DNA of 64,000 bases, from positions 1 through 64,000 of the forward strand of contig JAFXVS010000036.1 of the NCBI GenBank assembly GCA_017534815.1. Direction: 5' to 3'. The DNA comes from Bacteroidaceae bacterium. GTDB taxonomy: Bacteria; Bacteroidota; Bacteroidia; Bacteroidales; Bacteroidaceae. Each line of letters opens with the position of its first letter. The first letter of the stretch is position 1. Shown piece by piece: positions 40,802 to 49,608 of the stretch. A program made the position numbers and the translations under genes. Under the pieces are notes generated by a model. The model did not search any database. It was given only the letters and a program-made list of their open reading frames with translations, and was not told where the DNA came from.

Positions 40802-42145
40802 ATGAAAAGGACTCTTTCACTTTTAGTTTTTAGTTTTTCAGTTTTAGTTTCTTCTGCCCAAGTGGCGAAGATTTTGCATCCTGCTATTGGCACGACTGCC
40901 TATAACAGCGACAGCACCTTTTCTATTAAGTTGATTGGCAAGAAGCAGTATTATGCTCCAACGGAAACTGAAACAGCCGATAAGGACATCAACTCGCCCA
41001 AGTCGGTGAACATGCACCCCAACGCCAAGAAGTATTATGTGAACTCGCTTGAGGGCGCCACAACCATCGTGTATGACTTCAAAACCAACGAGAAGATGAA
41101 GGTGATCCGTCACATTTTTGCTGATGCGGACACGGTGCTGTTAGGTAGTGACTTCAAGCCTTTCTATGAGTTTACGCACTATCTGCCTGATGCCAAGCAT
41201 CCTGCCTCTCCTTTTGGCGGTTGGGGAGCCTTCTACGGCAAGCCTGTGGAGAGTACATTCACTCATGGCGGCAAATATCTTTGGGTGCCCTACTATCGTC
41301 GTGACTACGACATCAATGCACAAGACCCGTCGGCTGTTGCCATCATCGACACAGAGACGGACTCCATCATTCGACTCATGGACACGGGACCACTGCCCAA
41401 GATGATTGCCACTTCGCCAGACGGCAAGCTCGTCGCCATCACCCAATGGGGTGACAACACGGTGGGCATCATCAACATCGAAAGCGAGAACCCGTTCGAT
41501 TGGCACTACACTTATCTCGCCATCATTGACCAGAAACTGAAACTCAACTTCAGCATGACCAAGCAGATTGATCGTGACGATGACAGCGGCTATTGTCTGC
41601 GTGGCACAGCCTTCACCCCAGACAACCACTACCTGCTCGTAGGATGTATGGCTGGCAATAATGGTATCGCCGTGATGGATCTTGAAAATATGCAGTATCT
41701 TGGACGCATCACGGGCAACATGTACAACCTGCGTCACCTGCTGATTCGCGACGGCTACGTTTATCTGAGCATCAACCGTGATGGCTACATCCAACGTATG
41801 CCCCTCAACCAATTCTTGGCAGCCATCCCTGCCCTGAAGGAATCAGCCACGAAGACCACTCCCCTATCGGGTTGGGAAAACTGCAAGGTGGGTAATGGCG
41901 CAAGAACCATCGAGTTTTCACCCGATGGTCGCTATATTTATGCTGCCTGCAATGCCAGCAGCACCCTCTATGTCGTGGATGTCAAGAGCTTTCAAGTTGT
42001 CACCTCCATGTCTATCGACAGCTACCCTGTAGGACTTGAAGTGTCGAAAGATGGCCGTTATGTCTTTACGACTTCACAAGGACGAAGCAATGGCGGCGGC
42101 AACTGCGTGGATATCTTCGAGGTAGAACTCAAGAAGAACAACTAA
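40802..42145 (+). CDS. Exported YncE-like beta-propeller protein 2
   Basis: A 447-residue paralogue of the preceding protein. A signal peptide (MKRTLSLLVFSFSVLVSSAQ) is followed by the same blade pattern: AVAIIDTETDSIIRLMDTG, KMIATSPDGKLVAITQWGDN, GIAVMDLENMQYLGRITG and IEFSPDGRYIYAACNASSTL, ending GGGNCVDIFEVELK. An insertion near residue 115 (PDAKHPASPFGGWGAFYGKP) is absent from copy 1. ATG 40802 begins the signal peptide; ATG 40796 would add two residues. The signal-peptide DNA is nearly identical to that of the histidine phosphatase on the opposite strand. Its 3' end is 5 bp from the convergent PII-like gene. Function is unknown. Confidence 0.86.
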   Translation: MKRTLSLLVFSFSVLVSSAQVAKILHPAIGTTAYNSDSTFSIKLIGKKQYYAPTETETADKDINSPKSVNMHPNAKKYYVNSLEGATTIVYDFKTNEKMKVIRHIFADADTVLLGSDFKPFYEFTHYLPDAKHPASPFGGWGAFYGKPVESTFTHGGKYLWVPYYRRDYDINAQDPSAVAIIDTETDSIIRLMDTGPLPKMIATSPDGKLVAITQWGDNTVGIINIESENPFDWHYTYLAIIDQKLKLNFSMTKQIDRDDDSGYCLRGTAFTPDNHYLLVGCMAGNNGIAVMDLENMQYLGRITGNMYNLRHLLIRDGYVYLSINRDGYIQRMPLNQFLAAIPALKESATKTTPLSGWENCKVGNGARTIEFSPDGRYIYAACNASSTLYVVDVKSFQVVTSMSIDSYPVGLEVSKDGRYVFTTSQGRSNGGGNCVDIFEVELKKNN

Positions 42146-42150
42146 ACAGG

Positions 42151-42444
42151 TCAAATGCTCTGTTCGCAATTCCATACGAAGGCACGAAGCCCGAGCATGG
42201 AATTGTCCTCATCAAGACGTTTGAGACGTTTGAGCAAGGGCTCCACCTTTTCATCATCAACAATCGTGATGATGGCACTGTTCATGGAAGGCCAAGCGTG
42301 AGTACCCAGATGAGGTTCACCACCCTGGGTACCACGTCCACCAGCCTGTTCAAAGTATGTGTAACCACGCACATTGGTATCATTCAAGGCTTCGATGATA
42401 TTTTCCTGATGAGCCTGGTCGTATGCTATAAATACAGTTTTCAT
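42151..42444 (-). CDS. PII-like protein at the end of the RND efflux operon
   Basis: A 97-residue cytosolic protein starting MKTVFIAYDQAHQENIIEAL. The middle has a Gly/His-rich loop (GGRGTQGGEPHLGTHAW) at the place of the PII T-loop, then SAIITIVDDEKVEPLLKRLK and the closing MLGLRAFVWNCEQ. This matches the trimeric PII-like (GlnB-superfamily) proteins that accompany efflux genes in Bacteroidetes. The canonical uridylylation Tyr loop is absent, so it is not a nitrogen sensor of the classical type. The start is 1 bp from the RND stop, giving clear coupling. A role in sensing or gating efflux is inference. Confidence 0.75.
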   Translation of the reverse strand: MKTVFIAYDQAHQENIIEALNDTNVRGYTYFEQAGGRGTQGGEPHLGTHAWPSMNSAIITIVDDEKVEPLLKRLKRLDEDNSMLGLRAFVWNCEQSI

Positions 42445-42445
42445 C

Positions 42446-45400
42446 TTATTCGTCTCTAAAGTTTTTGATGTCTCTTTGTGCATTTTGTTCCATCACACTA
42501 ATACGGGTGTTGGTCAACATTTCCTCTGCCTTATGCTCCTTCCAGTATGCTTCGAGTTCACGCTTTTCTCTGAGTTTGCGACGCTGACGCTTCACACCTA
42601 CAGCACCAAAGATGCAGAACATGGATGGAACGTATATCAAGGTCAAGATAGTGGACACAGCCAGACCGCCAATGACGGAAATACCCAATGGACGCCACAT
42701 TTCAGCACCCACACCATGACTGGCTGCCATAGGCATCATACCAAGGATGGTCGTGAGCGTAGTCATCAAGATAGGACGCAGACGAGAACGCGCTGCCATC
42801 ACTGCAGAACGAATCAAACCGATGCCACGTTCACGCAGCAATTGGGTGTAGTCAATGAGCACAATACCATTCTTCACCACAATACCAATCAGCATGATAC
42901 CTCCCAACATCGACATGATGTTCACGCTGGTGCCTGTAAGCAGCAAGGCAATGACGACACCTGACGCAGCGAAAGGTACAGAAAGGATGATGATGAATGG
43001 GTAAGTCATAGACTCGAACTGTGCTGCCATCACGATAAACACCAAGATAATGATGAGGATACCCAACGTTCCAAGGTCGCGGTTAGAGTCTTGCTGGTCT
43101 TCATACGAACCAGCCACCTGCACCAGCACACCTGCAGGAATGTTCAAGTCGGGATAGAAGGATTCACCCAGTTCCACACCATCAGAAAGCGCATAACCAT
43201 CTGCCAACACAGCATTCACAGTAACGATACGCTGACGGTCTTTACGTTCGATAGTTGGAGGAATAGAACTTTCATACACTGTAGCGATATCACGGACACG
43301 CACATTCTCACCTCTCGCATTCGTGATGGCCATATTCTCGATGTCCTCCACAGAACGACGGGCAGTAGGTTCGTAGCGCACCTTGATGTCGTACTCTTCA
43401 CCGTCCTCACGATAACGGCTCAACACTGAACCATAGATGAGTGAACGGACAGAGTTCGCAGCAGTAGCCAGTCCAATACCTTGCTGAGCCAGTTTGTCAC
43501 GGTCGAAGTTAACCACAATCTCTGGCTGATAATCAGAACGGGAGATATTCACCTGTGTGATCATCTCACTCTCACGGAACTTGTTGGCCATCACTTCTGC
43601 CACACGGTAGGTGGAATCCAAATCGTAGCCATAAATCTCGAAGGAAGCTGTTGACTGACCACCCATACCACGACTTCCCTGACCACCCAGGTTCACCATG
43701 AACTTCGCCAATTCAGGTATTTGTTTCAAGTCGGCACGCATCTCATCACAAATGGTGGCAAGCCCCTTCTCACGCTTGTTCGATGGCACCATCATAATAT
43801 TATAAGATATGATGTGGGAACCGTTGTCTGACAAAGATGAGAAGGTATTGGCATCACCTGCCTGACCTACTGTGAAGTTACAAGACTTCATGTCTTCGCC
43901 ATAACGCTGCTGCCATTTCTCCACTAAAGACTTCGCCAGTTCCTCAGCCTTCTCCACTCGTGTACCAATTGGTAACTGAAGGGTTGCACCAATACGGCCT
44001 GAATCGTTGGCAGGGAAGAACTCGCTCTTGATGCCCACCAAATAGGCAATGCCGAAGCTGACCACAAAGAGCACGATACATCCTGAAACAATTGTCCAAC
44101 GATGACGGACTGACCAGTTAATACGCTTCTCATACCATGCATCCAAATTATCTAATGCCCTACCAATAGGACCATAGAACTTCTTGAAGAACTTACCCTG
44201 CTTCTTCTTCAGACGAAGCATCTGAGAACAGAGCATTGGAGTGAACGAAAGGGCGCTGGTGGTGGAGATGGTCATAATGATACACATCATCCAACCCAAC
44301 TGCTTAAAGAGCACACCCGACATACCCGTCACCATGGTCAATGGGAAGAACACAGCAATCATCGTCAGCGTAGAGGCAATAACAGAGATAGCCACCTCGT
44401 TTGTCGCATGGATAGCCGCTTGTTTCGGGTCTGACCCTCGTTCGATATGTGTCGTCACGTTCTCCAACACCACAATGGCATCGTCCACCACGTTACCGAT
44501 AGCGATAGAGAGACACGACAAAGATATCATGTTGAGTGAACCGCCTGTTGCATACAGATAGATGAACGAAGCAATCAACGACATCGGAATGGTGATGACG
44601 ATAATGGTCGTTGCACGCCATCTACCCAAGAAGATAAACACCACCAATGCCACGAACAACATAGCGTAGGCAATCGTCTCTTCCAACGTGCCGATGGTGT
44701 TCAAGATGTTTTCTGATGTATTGACGATGATGCCCAACTTCACGTCGGATGGCAGATTCTGCTGCAAGGTGGGCATCATTTCCATCACCTTGTTGGAGAT
44801 CTCTACTGAGTTGGCACCACTTTGCTTCTGAATAACCACGATAGCACCTTGCACGCCATTCGTGAAAGTACGCTGTGCACGTTCCTCCACATTATCGACG
44901 ATACGTGCCACATCACGCAGATATACATTCACGCCATTACGGGAACTTACAATCACATCCAGCATCTGGTGAGGGTCATCAAACTCACCTTCCACACGTA
45001 CAACATAGGTCTGCGTACCCACATCGACCGTACCGTTCGTCACGTTGTGGTTCTCAGCCGAGATGGCACTTGCCACCTGAGTCGGAGTCAGGTTGTAAGC
45101 CTCCATCTTCTGAGGATCCATATAGATGTTGATTTCACGCTGAGGAGCACCCACGATGCTCACTGTACCCACACCATCGATACGTGCCAACGGGTTGGCC
45201 ACGTTATCATCAAGAATCTTGTACAGCGCCTGCTGCGACTCGTCTGCCTGAACAGAGAGCAGCAAGATAGGAATCATATCGGTCGAGAACTTGAACAGAA
45301 TCGGCGTCTGCGCATCGTCTGGCAACGAGTTTGACACCATGTCCAACTTGTCTCGCACATTATTCGTCAAAGCGTCGATGTCATAGCCATACTCGAACTC

Positions 45401-45679
45401 AAGCGTGATGACAGAAACGTTCTCACGGCTGTTACTCGTCACATGCTTGATGTGCTCCACTGAGTTGAGCGTGTTCTCCAACGGACGCGTCACATTATTC
45501 TCAATATCCTCTGCACTGGCACCCGTGTAATACGTCATCACCATGATGGTGTTCGTATCAATATCCGGATAGAGGTCAATGGGCAACTTGATCAGCGAGA
45601 AGATACCCAATATAATCACTGCCAAAAAGCAGAGACTGGTCATAATCGGTCGTTTGACCGCACCTTCATATAGACTCAT
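42446..45679 (-). CDS. HAE1-type RND efflux transporter (AcrB-like)
   Basis: A 1077-residue inner-membrane proton antiporter, the pump of a tripartite system. It begins MSLYEGAVKRPIMTSLCFLA and has 12 expected spans with two large periplasmic loops. The proton-relay pair is visible in span 4 as SIAIGNVVDDAIVVLENV, typical of the drug-exporting HAE1 group rather than the metal-exporting HME group. Other family blocks include YPDIDTNTIMVMTYYTGASA near residue 37 and GIVVKNGIVLIDYTQLLRE near 940. It follows the membrane-fusion gene by 8 bp. Substrate range cannot be read from sequence. A short cytosolic C-terminal tail ends in a charged helix. Confidence 0.93.
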   Translation of the reverse strand: MSLYEGAVKRPIMTSLCFLAVIILGIFSLIKLPIDLYPDIDTNTIMVMTYYTGASAEDIENNVTRPLENTLNSVEHIKHVTSNSRENVSVITLEFEYGYDIDALTNNVRDKLDMVSNSLPDDAQTPILFKFSTDMIPILLLSVQADESQQALYKILDDNVANPLARIDGVGTVSIVGAPQREINIYMDPQKMEAYNLTPTQVASAISAENHNVTNGTVDVGTQTYVVRVEGEFDDPHQMLDVIVSSRNGVNVYLRDVARIVDNVEERAQRTFTNGVQGAIVVIQKQSGANSVEISNKVMEMMPTLQQNLPSDVKLGIIVNTSENILNTIGTLEETIAYAMLFVALVVFIFLGRWRATTIIVITIPMSLIASFIYLYATGGSLNMISLSCLSIAIGNVVDDAIVVLENVTTHIERGSDPKQAAIHATNEVAISVIASTLTMIAVFFPLTMVTGMSGVLFKQLGWMMCIIMTISTTSALSFTPMLCSQMLRLKKKQGKFFKKFYGPIGRALDNLDAWYEKRINWSVRHRWTIVSGCIVLFVVSFGIAYLVGIKSEFFPANDSGRIGATLQLPIGTRVEKAEELAKSLVEKWQQRYGEDMKSCNFTVGQAGDANTFSSLSDNGSHIISYNIMMVPSNKREKGLATICDEMRADLKQIPELAKFMVNLGGQGSRGMGGQSTASFEIYGYDLDSTYRVAEVMANKFRESEMITQVNISRSDYQPEIVVNFDRDKLAQQGIGLATAANSVRSLIYGSVLSRYREDGEEYDIKVRYEPTARRSVEDIENMAITNARGENVRVRDIATVYESSIPPTIERKDRQRIVTVNAVLADGYALSDGVELGESFYPDLNIPAGVLVQVAGSYEDQQDSNRDLGTLGILIIILVFIVMAAQFESMTYPFIIILSVPFAASGVVIALLLTGTSVNIMSMLGGIMLIGIVVKNGIVLIDYTQLLRERGIGLIRSAVMAARSRLRPILMTTLTTILGMMPMAASHGVGAEMWRPLGISVIGGLAVSTILTLIYVPSMFCIFGAVGVKRQRRKLREKRELEAYWKEHKAEEMLTNTRISVMEQNAQRDIKNFRDE

Positions 45680-45687
45680 ACATTCAT

Positions 45688-46704
45688 TTACTTAACGACT
45701 TCCACTTCCTTACCATTCGCCAAGCGGCTCTGACCAGCAATCACCACATCATCACCTGGTTTCACACCACTGAGAATCTCATATTTCGTATCGATGTGCT
45801 TACCCAGTTCCACCTTGTTATAGGAAACCTTGCCATCTTTATATACATATACATAACGGTCACCTGCACCAATCTGCTTTACCAAAGCCTCATCAGGCAC
45901 CAACACGTGGTTCTTGGAACCGAAATTCACAGTTGCACGGGCAAACATGCCAGGACGCACCCTCTGGTCAGGATTGCTGATGGTCACCTCCACTGGGAAC
46001 GTGTGGGTATCCTGATCGACAGTCGGATAGACGATGGTCACCTTGCCGTAGAAGGTCTCATTATCATAAGCATCCAACTGGATATCTACAGGCATACCTT
46101 TGAACACCTGCTTGTAATACACTTCAGAAATGTTCACCATCACCTTCACTGGGTTGGTCTGCTCGATGGTCAGCACGGGCTGACCCTGATTGTACATATC
46201 GCCGTCATCATAATTGCGAGCCGTCACCACACCACTGATGGGCGCCACTAACTGCGTGTTCTGCATCAGCTGTCTCAACTGTGTGGAGAGTACATCCAAC
46301 TGCAGCTTTGCGTTGTCATATTCAGCCTTGCTGGCACCACCCACCTGATAGAGTTGAGAGGTACGACCAAACTCAATCTTCTGGTTCTCCACCTGCAACT
46401 TCAACTGCTGTAGATTATTGGCATCCAGCTGAACAACCACCTGCCCCTTGCGCACATGATCACCTACATCCACATAAATTTTCTCAATGCGATAAGGAGT
46501 GTTAGGCGAGATGTTGTTCTTCAAGTCACTCTCCACTGTGGCTGTGTAGGTCTCAGTCTGCGGGATGTCCTCGCTCGTTGCCTTTGCGATTTTCACCTGC
46601 GGTTTTGCCTGCTGGGCTGCCCCAGCCTTGTCATCGCTCTTGCAGGCAACAGCCAACAGGGCAAGAGCGGCAAGCGATAATGTTTTGATATATTTCATAT
46701 TCAT
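45688..46704 (-). CDS. RND efflux membrane-fusion (adaptor) lipoprotein
   Basis: A 338-residue periplasmic adaptor. A lipoprotein signal ends LLAVACKSDD (Cys near 21). The lipoyl half-motifs are seen as RIEKIYVDVGDHVRKGQVVV and LVAPISGVVTARNYDDGD, with a coiled-coil hairpin between them (LQQLKLQVENQKIEFGRTSQ). A beta-barrel and membrane-proximal domain follow (VRPGMFARATVNFGSKNHVL; VVIAGQSRLANGKEVEVVK). It links the outer-membrane channel encoded before it with the RND pump encoded after it. ATG 46698 is an equally good start two codons in. Confidence 0.92.
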   Translation of the reverse strand: MNMKYIKTLSLAALALLAVACKSDDKAGAAQQAKPQVKIAKATSEDIPQTETYTATVESDLKNNISPNTPYRIEKIYVDVGDHVRKGQVVVQLDANNLQQLKLQVENQKIEFGRTSQLYQVGGASKAEYDNAKLQLDVLSTQLRQLMQNTQLVAPISGVVTARNYDDGDMYNQGQPVLTIEQTNPVKVMVNISEVYYKQVFKGMPVDIQLDAYDNETFYGKVTIVYPTVDQDTHTFPVEVTISNPDQRVRPGMFARATVNFGSKNHVLVPDEALVKQIGAGDRYVYVYKDGKVSYNKVELGKHIDTKYEILSGVKPGDDVVIAGQSRLANGKEVEVVK

Positions 46705-46746
46705 CGTTTTATTCAGGTCTATTCGTTGTAAAAAAAGTTGTCAAAA

Positions 46747-48093
46747 TCACTTCAAATAAGTTTCGCGACCCAACGTATAGTCGAGGTCAGCCCTGTTGGT
46801 GAGATAATTGTAGATGCTCTGCACATAGGTCAGTTCGGCCTGCGTCTGTGCAATCTCACTCTGATTCAGTTCAAGAATGGTTCCACGTCCCACCTCATAA
46901 CGCTTACCTGCAATCATCACAGCCTTCTCGGCCTGTTTCACAGCCTCAGCGTTGCTGGCAGTCTGTGCAATAGAACTGGCCATGTTCTGCCTGTAACTCT
47001 CTGCGGCCAGAGTCAACTGACGGCGTGCGTTAAGGCGATTATCCTCCAACTGCGCAATCTGCAGTTTGTTGCTCTTCAACTTCGTCCAGTTGCTGGCATG
47101 AAAAATAGGCACAGACACAGCGATAGAGAGTGTCGAACTGGGGGAGAAGCGATAACTGAACACGTTCCAGTTGTTGTTGGCGTAACTCTGATACTGTCCC
47201 GTCAACTGCAACGCCACCGTCGGCATAAAGCCTGTACGCAAAATCTTCTGACTGCGCTCCAGCAACGTCATGCTCTGATTCAACTGACGCAACGAGGAGT
47301 TGTTGTCAAGTTCCGACATCTGTACCTCAGAATTCGCTAACGTCAATTGATTCTCGTATGCCTTCAGCGAGTCGTCAATCACGATGTCCACATCAGCCGT
47401 CACGCCCATCAGAACCTTCAACTGCAAGAGCGCCAGCGTCTTGCCCGTCTGACCGCTCACCATTGCAGCGTTCATGTTCCTCGCCTGCACTTCTGCACTG
47501 ATCTTGTCATATTCACTCACTCTACCCACCTTGTACTTCTCGTTCACCACATCGAAATTGTCTTTGGCCACAGCGTAACTCCGCTTCATCACCTCATAAC
47601 TGTCACTCGACAACAATGCGCCATAATATGCCTTCGTCACCTGATTGATCAGATCCAGACGACTGCCACGCGCTTTCTCCTGAACCAGCAAGATGTCTTG
47701 CTTCGTCAACTTCATGTTCTGATACACAGCTGGGGCAAACACAGGGAGGCTCAGGGTGACATTGCCGACAGCATTCAGCGTACCGTCCACACCCATCTTG
47801 AACTTACCCATTCCCGTCACCATTTCAGCCACCAGAATGTTATCCGTCAATGAAAAATTCGCATCCACAGTAGGTAGCAAACTCTGCCAAGCTTCCGTGT
47901 CCGCAATCTTTTTCAGTTCGATGTCCTTATCAGCAACATGAATGGTGGGGTTCTCCGCCAACGCTATTTCTATCGCCTTCGCCAGCGTCAGGCTCATCGT
48001 CCCGACTGAACCGCCATTCACCTCCTGAGCCTGTGTGCCTAACGCACATGCCATCAGCATCCCCAGACTCAGCAACAATGTTCTGCCTTTCAT
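46747..48093 (-). CDS. TolC-family outer-membrane efflux channel
   Basis: A 448-residue outer-membrane factor and first gene of the efflux operon. A signal peptide (LLLSLGMLMACALGTQAQ) is followed by the two-fold TolC repeat: LTLAKAIEIALAENPTIHVA near residue 32, the long helices VNEKYKVGRVSEYDKISAEV, and the second-half match AVMIAGKRYEVGRGTILELN near 400. It should form a trimeric barrel and tunnel docking on the adaptor. A 42-bp gap separates it from the adaptor gene. The -7 box is at 48152-48159. Confidence 0.92.
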   Translation of the reverse strand: MKGRTLLLSLGMLMACALGTQAQEVNGGSVGTMSLTLAKAIEIALAENPTIHVADKDIELKKIADTEAWQSLLPTVDANFSLTDNILVAEMVTGMGKFKMGVDGTLNAVGNVTLSLPVFAPAVYQNMKLTKQDILLVQEKARGSRLDLINQVTKAYYGALLSSDSYEVMKRSYAVAKDNFDVVNEKYKVGRVSEYDKISAEVQARNMNAAMVSGQTGKTLALLQLKVLMGVTADVDIVIDDSLKAYENQLTLANSEVQMSELDNNSSLRQLNQSMTLLERSQKILRTGFMPTVALQLTGQYQSYANNNWNVFSYRFSPSSTLSIAVSVPIFHASNWTKLKSNKLQIAQLEDNRLNARRQLTLAAESYRQNMASSIAQTASNAEAVKQAEKAVMIAGKRYEVGRGTILELNQSEIAQTQAELTYVQSIYNYLTNRADLDYTLGRETYLK

Positions 48094-48151
48094 TTCTACA
48101 GACTATTACTTTTACTTAGATTGATAAATACACATATCTTAAAAAACTGTG

Positions 48152-48159
48152 CAAAGGTA
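48152..48159 (-). promoter_or_regulatory. -7 promoter box for the efflux operon
   Basis: The minus strand reads TACCTTTG, matching TAnnTTTG, 58 bp before ATG 48093. No TetR-type regulator gene lies beside it. Confidence 0.6.
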
Positions 48160-48388
48160 CGAATAATTCCCCTTTTTACAGCAAAAAGATATACATATTT
48201 AATAATAAATAACAACAAATCAGCAAAAAGGGACACTTCAAAACACTTTTAGAACTATTCAGCCCCCTATTCTTCCTCTTTTTCTCAATCATCATCGACA
48301 ATCTCAGCCTCCTCAAATACGACAAAAAACATCCAAAAAGCTCCGTCTAAACATATCAAATTAACTAAAAAAGTGATAAAAAACACGC

Positions 48389-48402
48389 TGTGTCCGTACA
48401 CA
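48389..48402. promoter_or_regulatory. TGTGTnCGTACACA element, copy 1
   Basis: TGTGTCCGTACACA, preceded by AAACACG. A near-identical site is found at 55413-55426 upstream of another non-coding transcript candidate. The outer arms TGTGT/ACACA are palindromic, as in a dimeric-regulator operator. Confidence 0.45.
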
Positions 48403-48450
48403 GATGTTAAGAAACATGTTTTTCGGCTTGTCCAAAGAGGCAAAAGTCCG

Positions 48451-48458
48451 TACCTTTG
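48451..48458 (+). promoter_or_regulatory. -7 promoter box for a possible small RNA
   Basis: TACCTTTG matches TAnnTTTG, in a gap with no plus-strand gene for another 260 bp. Confidence 0.5.
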
Positions 48459-48462
48459 CACC

Positions 48463-48597
48463 ATCCTAAAAACAATCTTTTTACCTTAAAAATTAATTAA
48501 TACTTATTGAGAACAGAAAAGTGCCAGTCGTGAGATTAGCGCTTTTTCGCTTTTAAAGGGGTATATGTTTTCAGCGAACTCAGGTTGGCATTTTTAA
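48463..48597 (+). ncRNA. Possible small RNA in the thiD upstream region
   Basis: Transcription from the -7 box at 48451 would cross AAGTGCCA near 48520, a small hairpin (AGCG, loop, CGCT) and TGGCATTT near 48589-48596, which pairs with AAGTGCCA over 8 bp (one G-T) and ends in a short T-run. No ORF is present. The remaining bases of the 627-bp gap hold heptamer repeats. Structure is weaker than at 16.9 kb, so this is tentative. Confidence 0.35.
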
Positions 48598-48690
48598 TGA
48601 GGAATGAGAAATGAGGAATGAGGAATTGTCACTTTTTCAACAAAAAAACCGTTCCTATGGCAAATAATTCCTAATTCCTAATTCCTAATT
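48598..48690. repeat. Opposed ATGAGGA and ATTCCTA heptamer tracts
   Basis: Four units of ATGAGGA-type repeat and, about 50 bp later, four units of ATTCCTA-type repeat. The two tracts are roughly complementary and could pair, just before the thiD promoter. Confidence 0.6.
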
Positions 48691-48696
48691 CTTCAC

Positions 48697-48704
48697 TACC
48701 TTTG
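48697..48704 (+). promoter_or_regulatory. -7 promoter box for the thiD-like gene
   Basis: TACCTTTG matches TAnnTTTG, 16 bp before ATG 48721. Confidence 0.6.
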
Positions 48705-48720
48705 CACCCGATTATAAATA

Positions 48721-49581
48721 ATGTACATGGGTAAGAAACAACTCAACATCGTATTTTTGATTGCAGGAAGCGAGCCATTGGGCAGTGCAGGCATGCAAGC
48801 TGACATCAAGGCCATCACGGCTTGTGGGGGTTATGCGGCTTGTGCGTTGACAGGTATCGTGGATGAGGACACACGCCACGTGAAGAGCGTGACACCTCTG
48901 CCTGCAGAACTGGTGGTGAGCCAGGCTGAATCGTTCTTGGGCGATGTGGGAGCACAATGCATCAAGACAGGTGTGCTGCCTACGGCTGGAATCATCGATG
49001 GTGTGGCTGAGGTGCTGAAACGCTATCCACTGGTGAAGAAAGTGATTGACCCTGTGATTGTGGACAGCAACGGGGTGCAGTTGGTGAGTGACGAGAGCAT
49101 CGGAGCCTACAAGGAGAAGCTGTTTCCTTTAGCGACGCTCATCACGCCCAACTTCCGTGAGGCTGAGGTGTTGCTGAAAAGGAAAATCACCAACATCTCT
49201 GAGGACATCAAGGAACTGGGACAGTGGGGCAACAGCGTCATCGTGAAATCGATGGAGAGTCAAGTGTTTGCTGGACGCGGGTCTTCGGCCCAGGATATGC
49301 TGTCTGATTTCCTCTACAATGCTCAGACGGGGGAAGTAAGGGAATTCAGGAAGCGCCGCATCCCCACGCACAACGTAAACGGCACGGGCGACTCCTTCTC
49401 TTCTGCCATCGCAACCTATCTGGCGAAGGGTTATAGCTTGGACGAGGCTGTGGGGAAAGGTGAAGAATTCATCGGCAAAGCGATTGCGCTAGGTGCTGAA
49501 TATGAGTTCGGCCACGGCTATGGCCCTGTACATCCGTGCTTTATGGAAGACAAGGTGATACACGAAAGAATCTATAATTAA
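48721..49581 (+). CDS. thiD: Hydroxymethylpyrimidine/phosphomethylpyrimidine (or pyridoxal) kinase
   Basis: A 286-residue ribokinase-fold enzyme. It opens with FLIAGSEPLGSAGMQADIKA, has IDPVIVDSNGVQL near residue 117, and the catalytic-base loop HNVNGTGDSFSSAIATYL near 220 with the Asp of the GTGD motif. The family phosphorylates HMP in thiamine synthesis; related enzymes phosphorylate pyridoxal, and sequence alone does not exclude that. No thiamine riboswitch and no thi gene lies beside it. The start could be ATG 48721 or 48727. It is followed by leuB after 27 bp. Confidence 0.83.
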   Translation: MYMGKKQLNIVFLIAGSEPLGSAGMQADIKAITACGGYAACALTGIVDEDTRHVKSVTPLPAELVVSQAESFLGDVGAQCIKTGVLPTAGIIDGVAEVLKRYPLVKKVIDPVIVDSNGVQLVSDESIGAYKEKLFPLATLITPNFREAEVLLKRKITNISEDIKELGQWGNSVIVKSMESQVFAGRGSSAQDMLSDFLYNAQTGEVREFRKRRIPTHNVNGTGDSFSSAIATYLAKGYSLDEAVGKGEEFIGKAIALGAEYEFGHGYGPVHPCFMEDKVIHERIYN

Positions 49582-49602
49582 ATCGGAAATCTATAATTAA
49601 AT
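49570..49602. repeat. 14-bp direct repeat across the thiD stop
   Basis: ATCTATAATTAAAT occurs at 49570 and again at 49589. The first copy contains the last codons and stop of thiD. It looks like a 19-bp tandem duplication in the thiD-leuB spacer. Confidence 0.65.
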
Positions 49603-49608
49603 TAAAAT

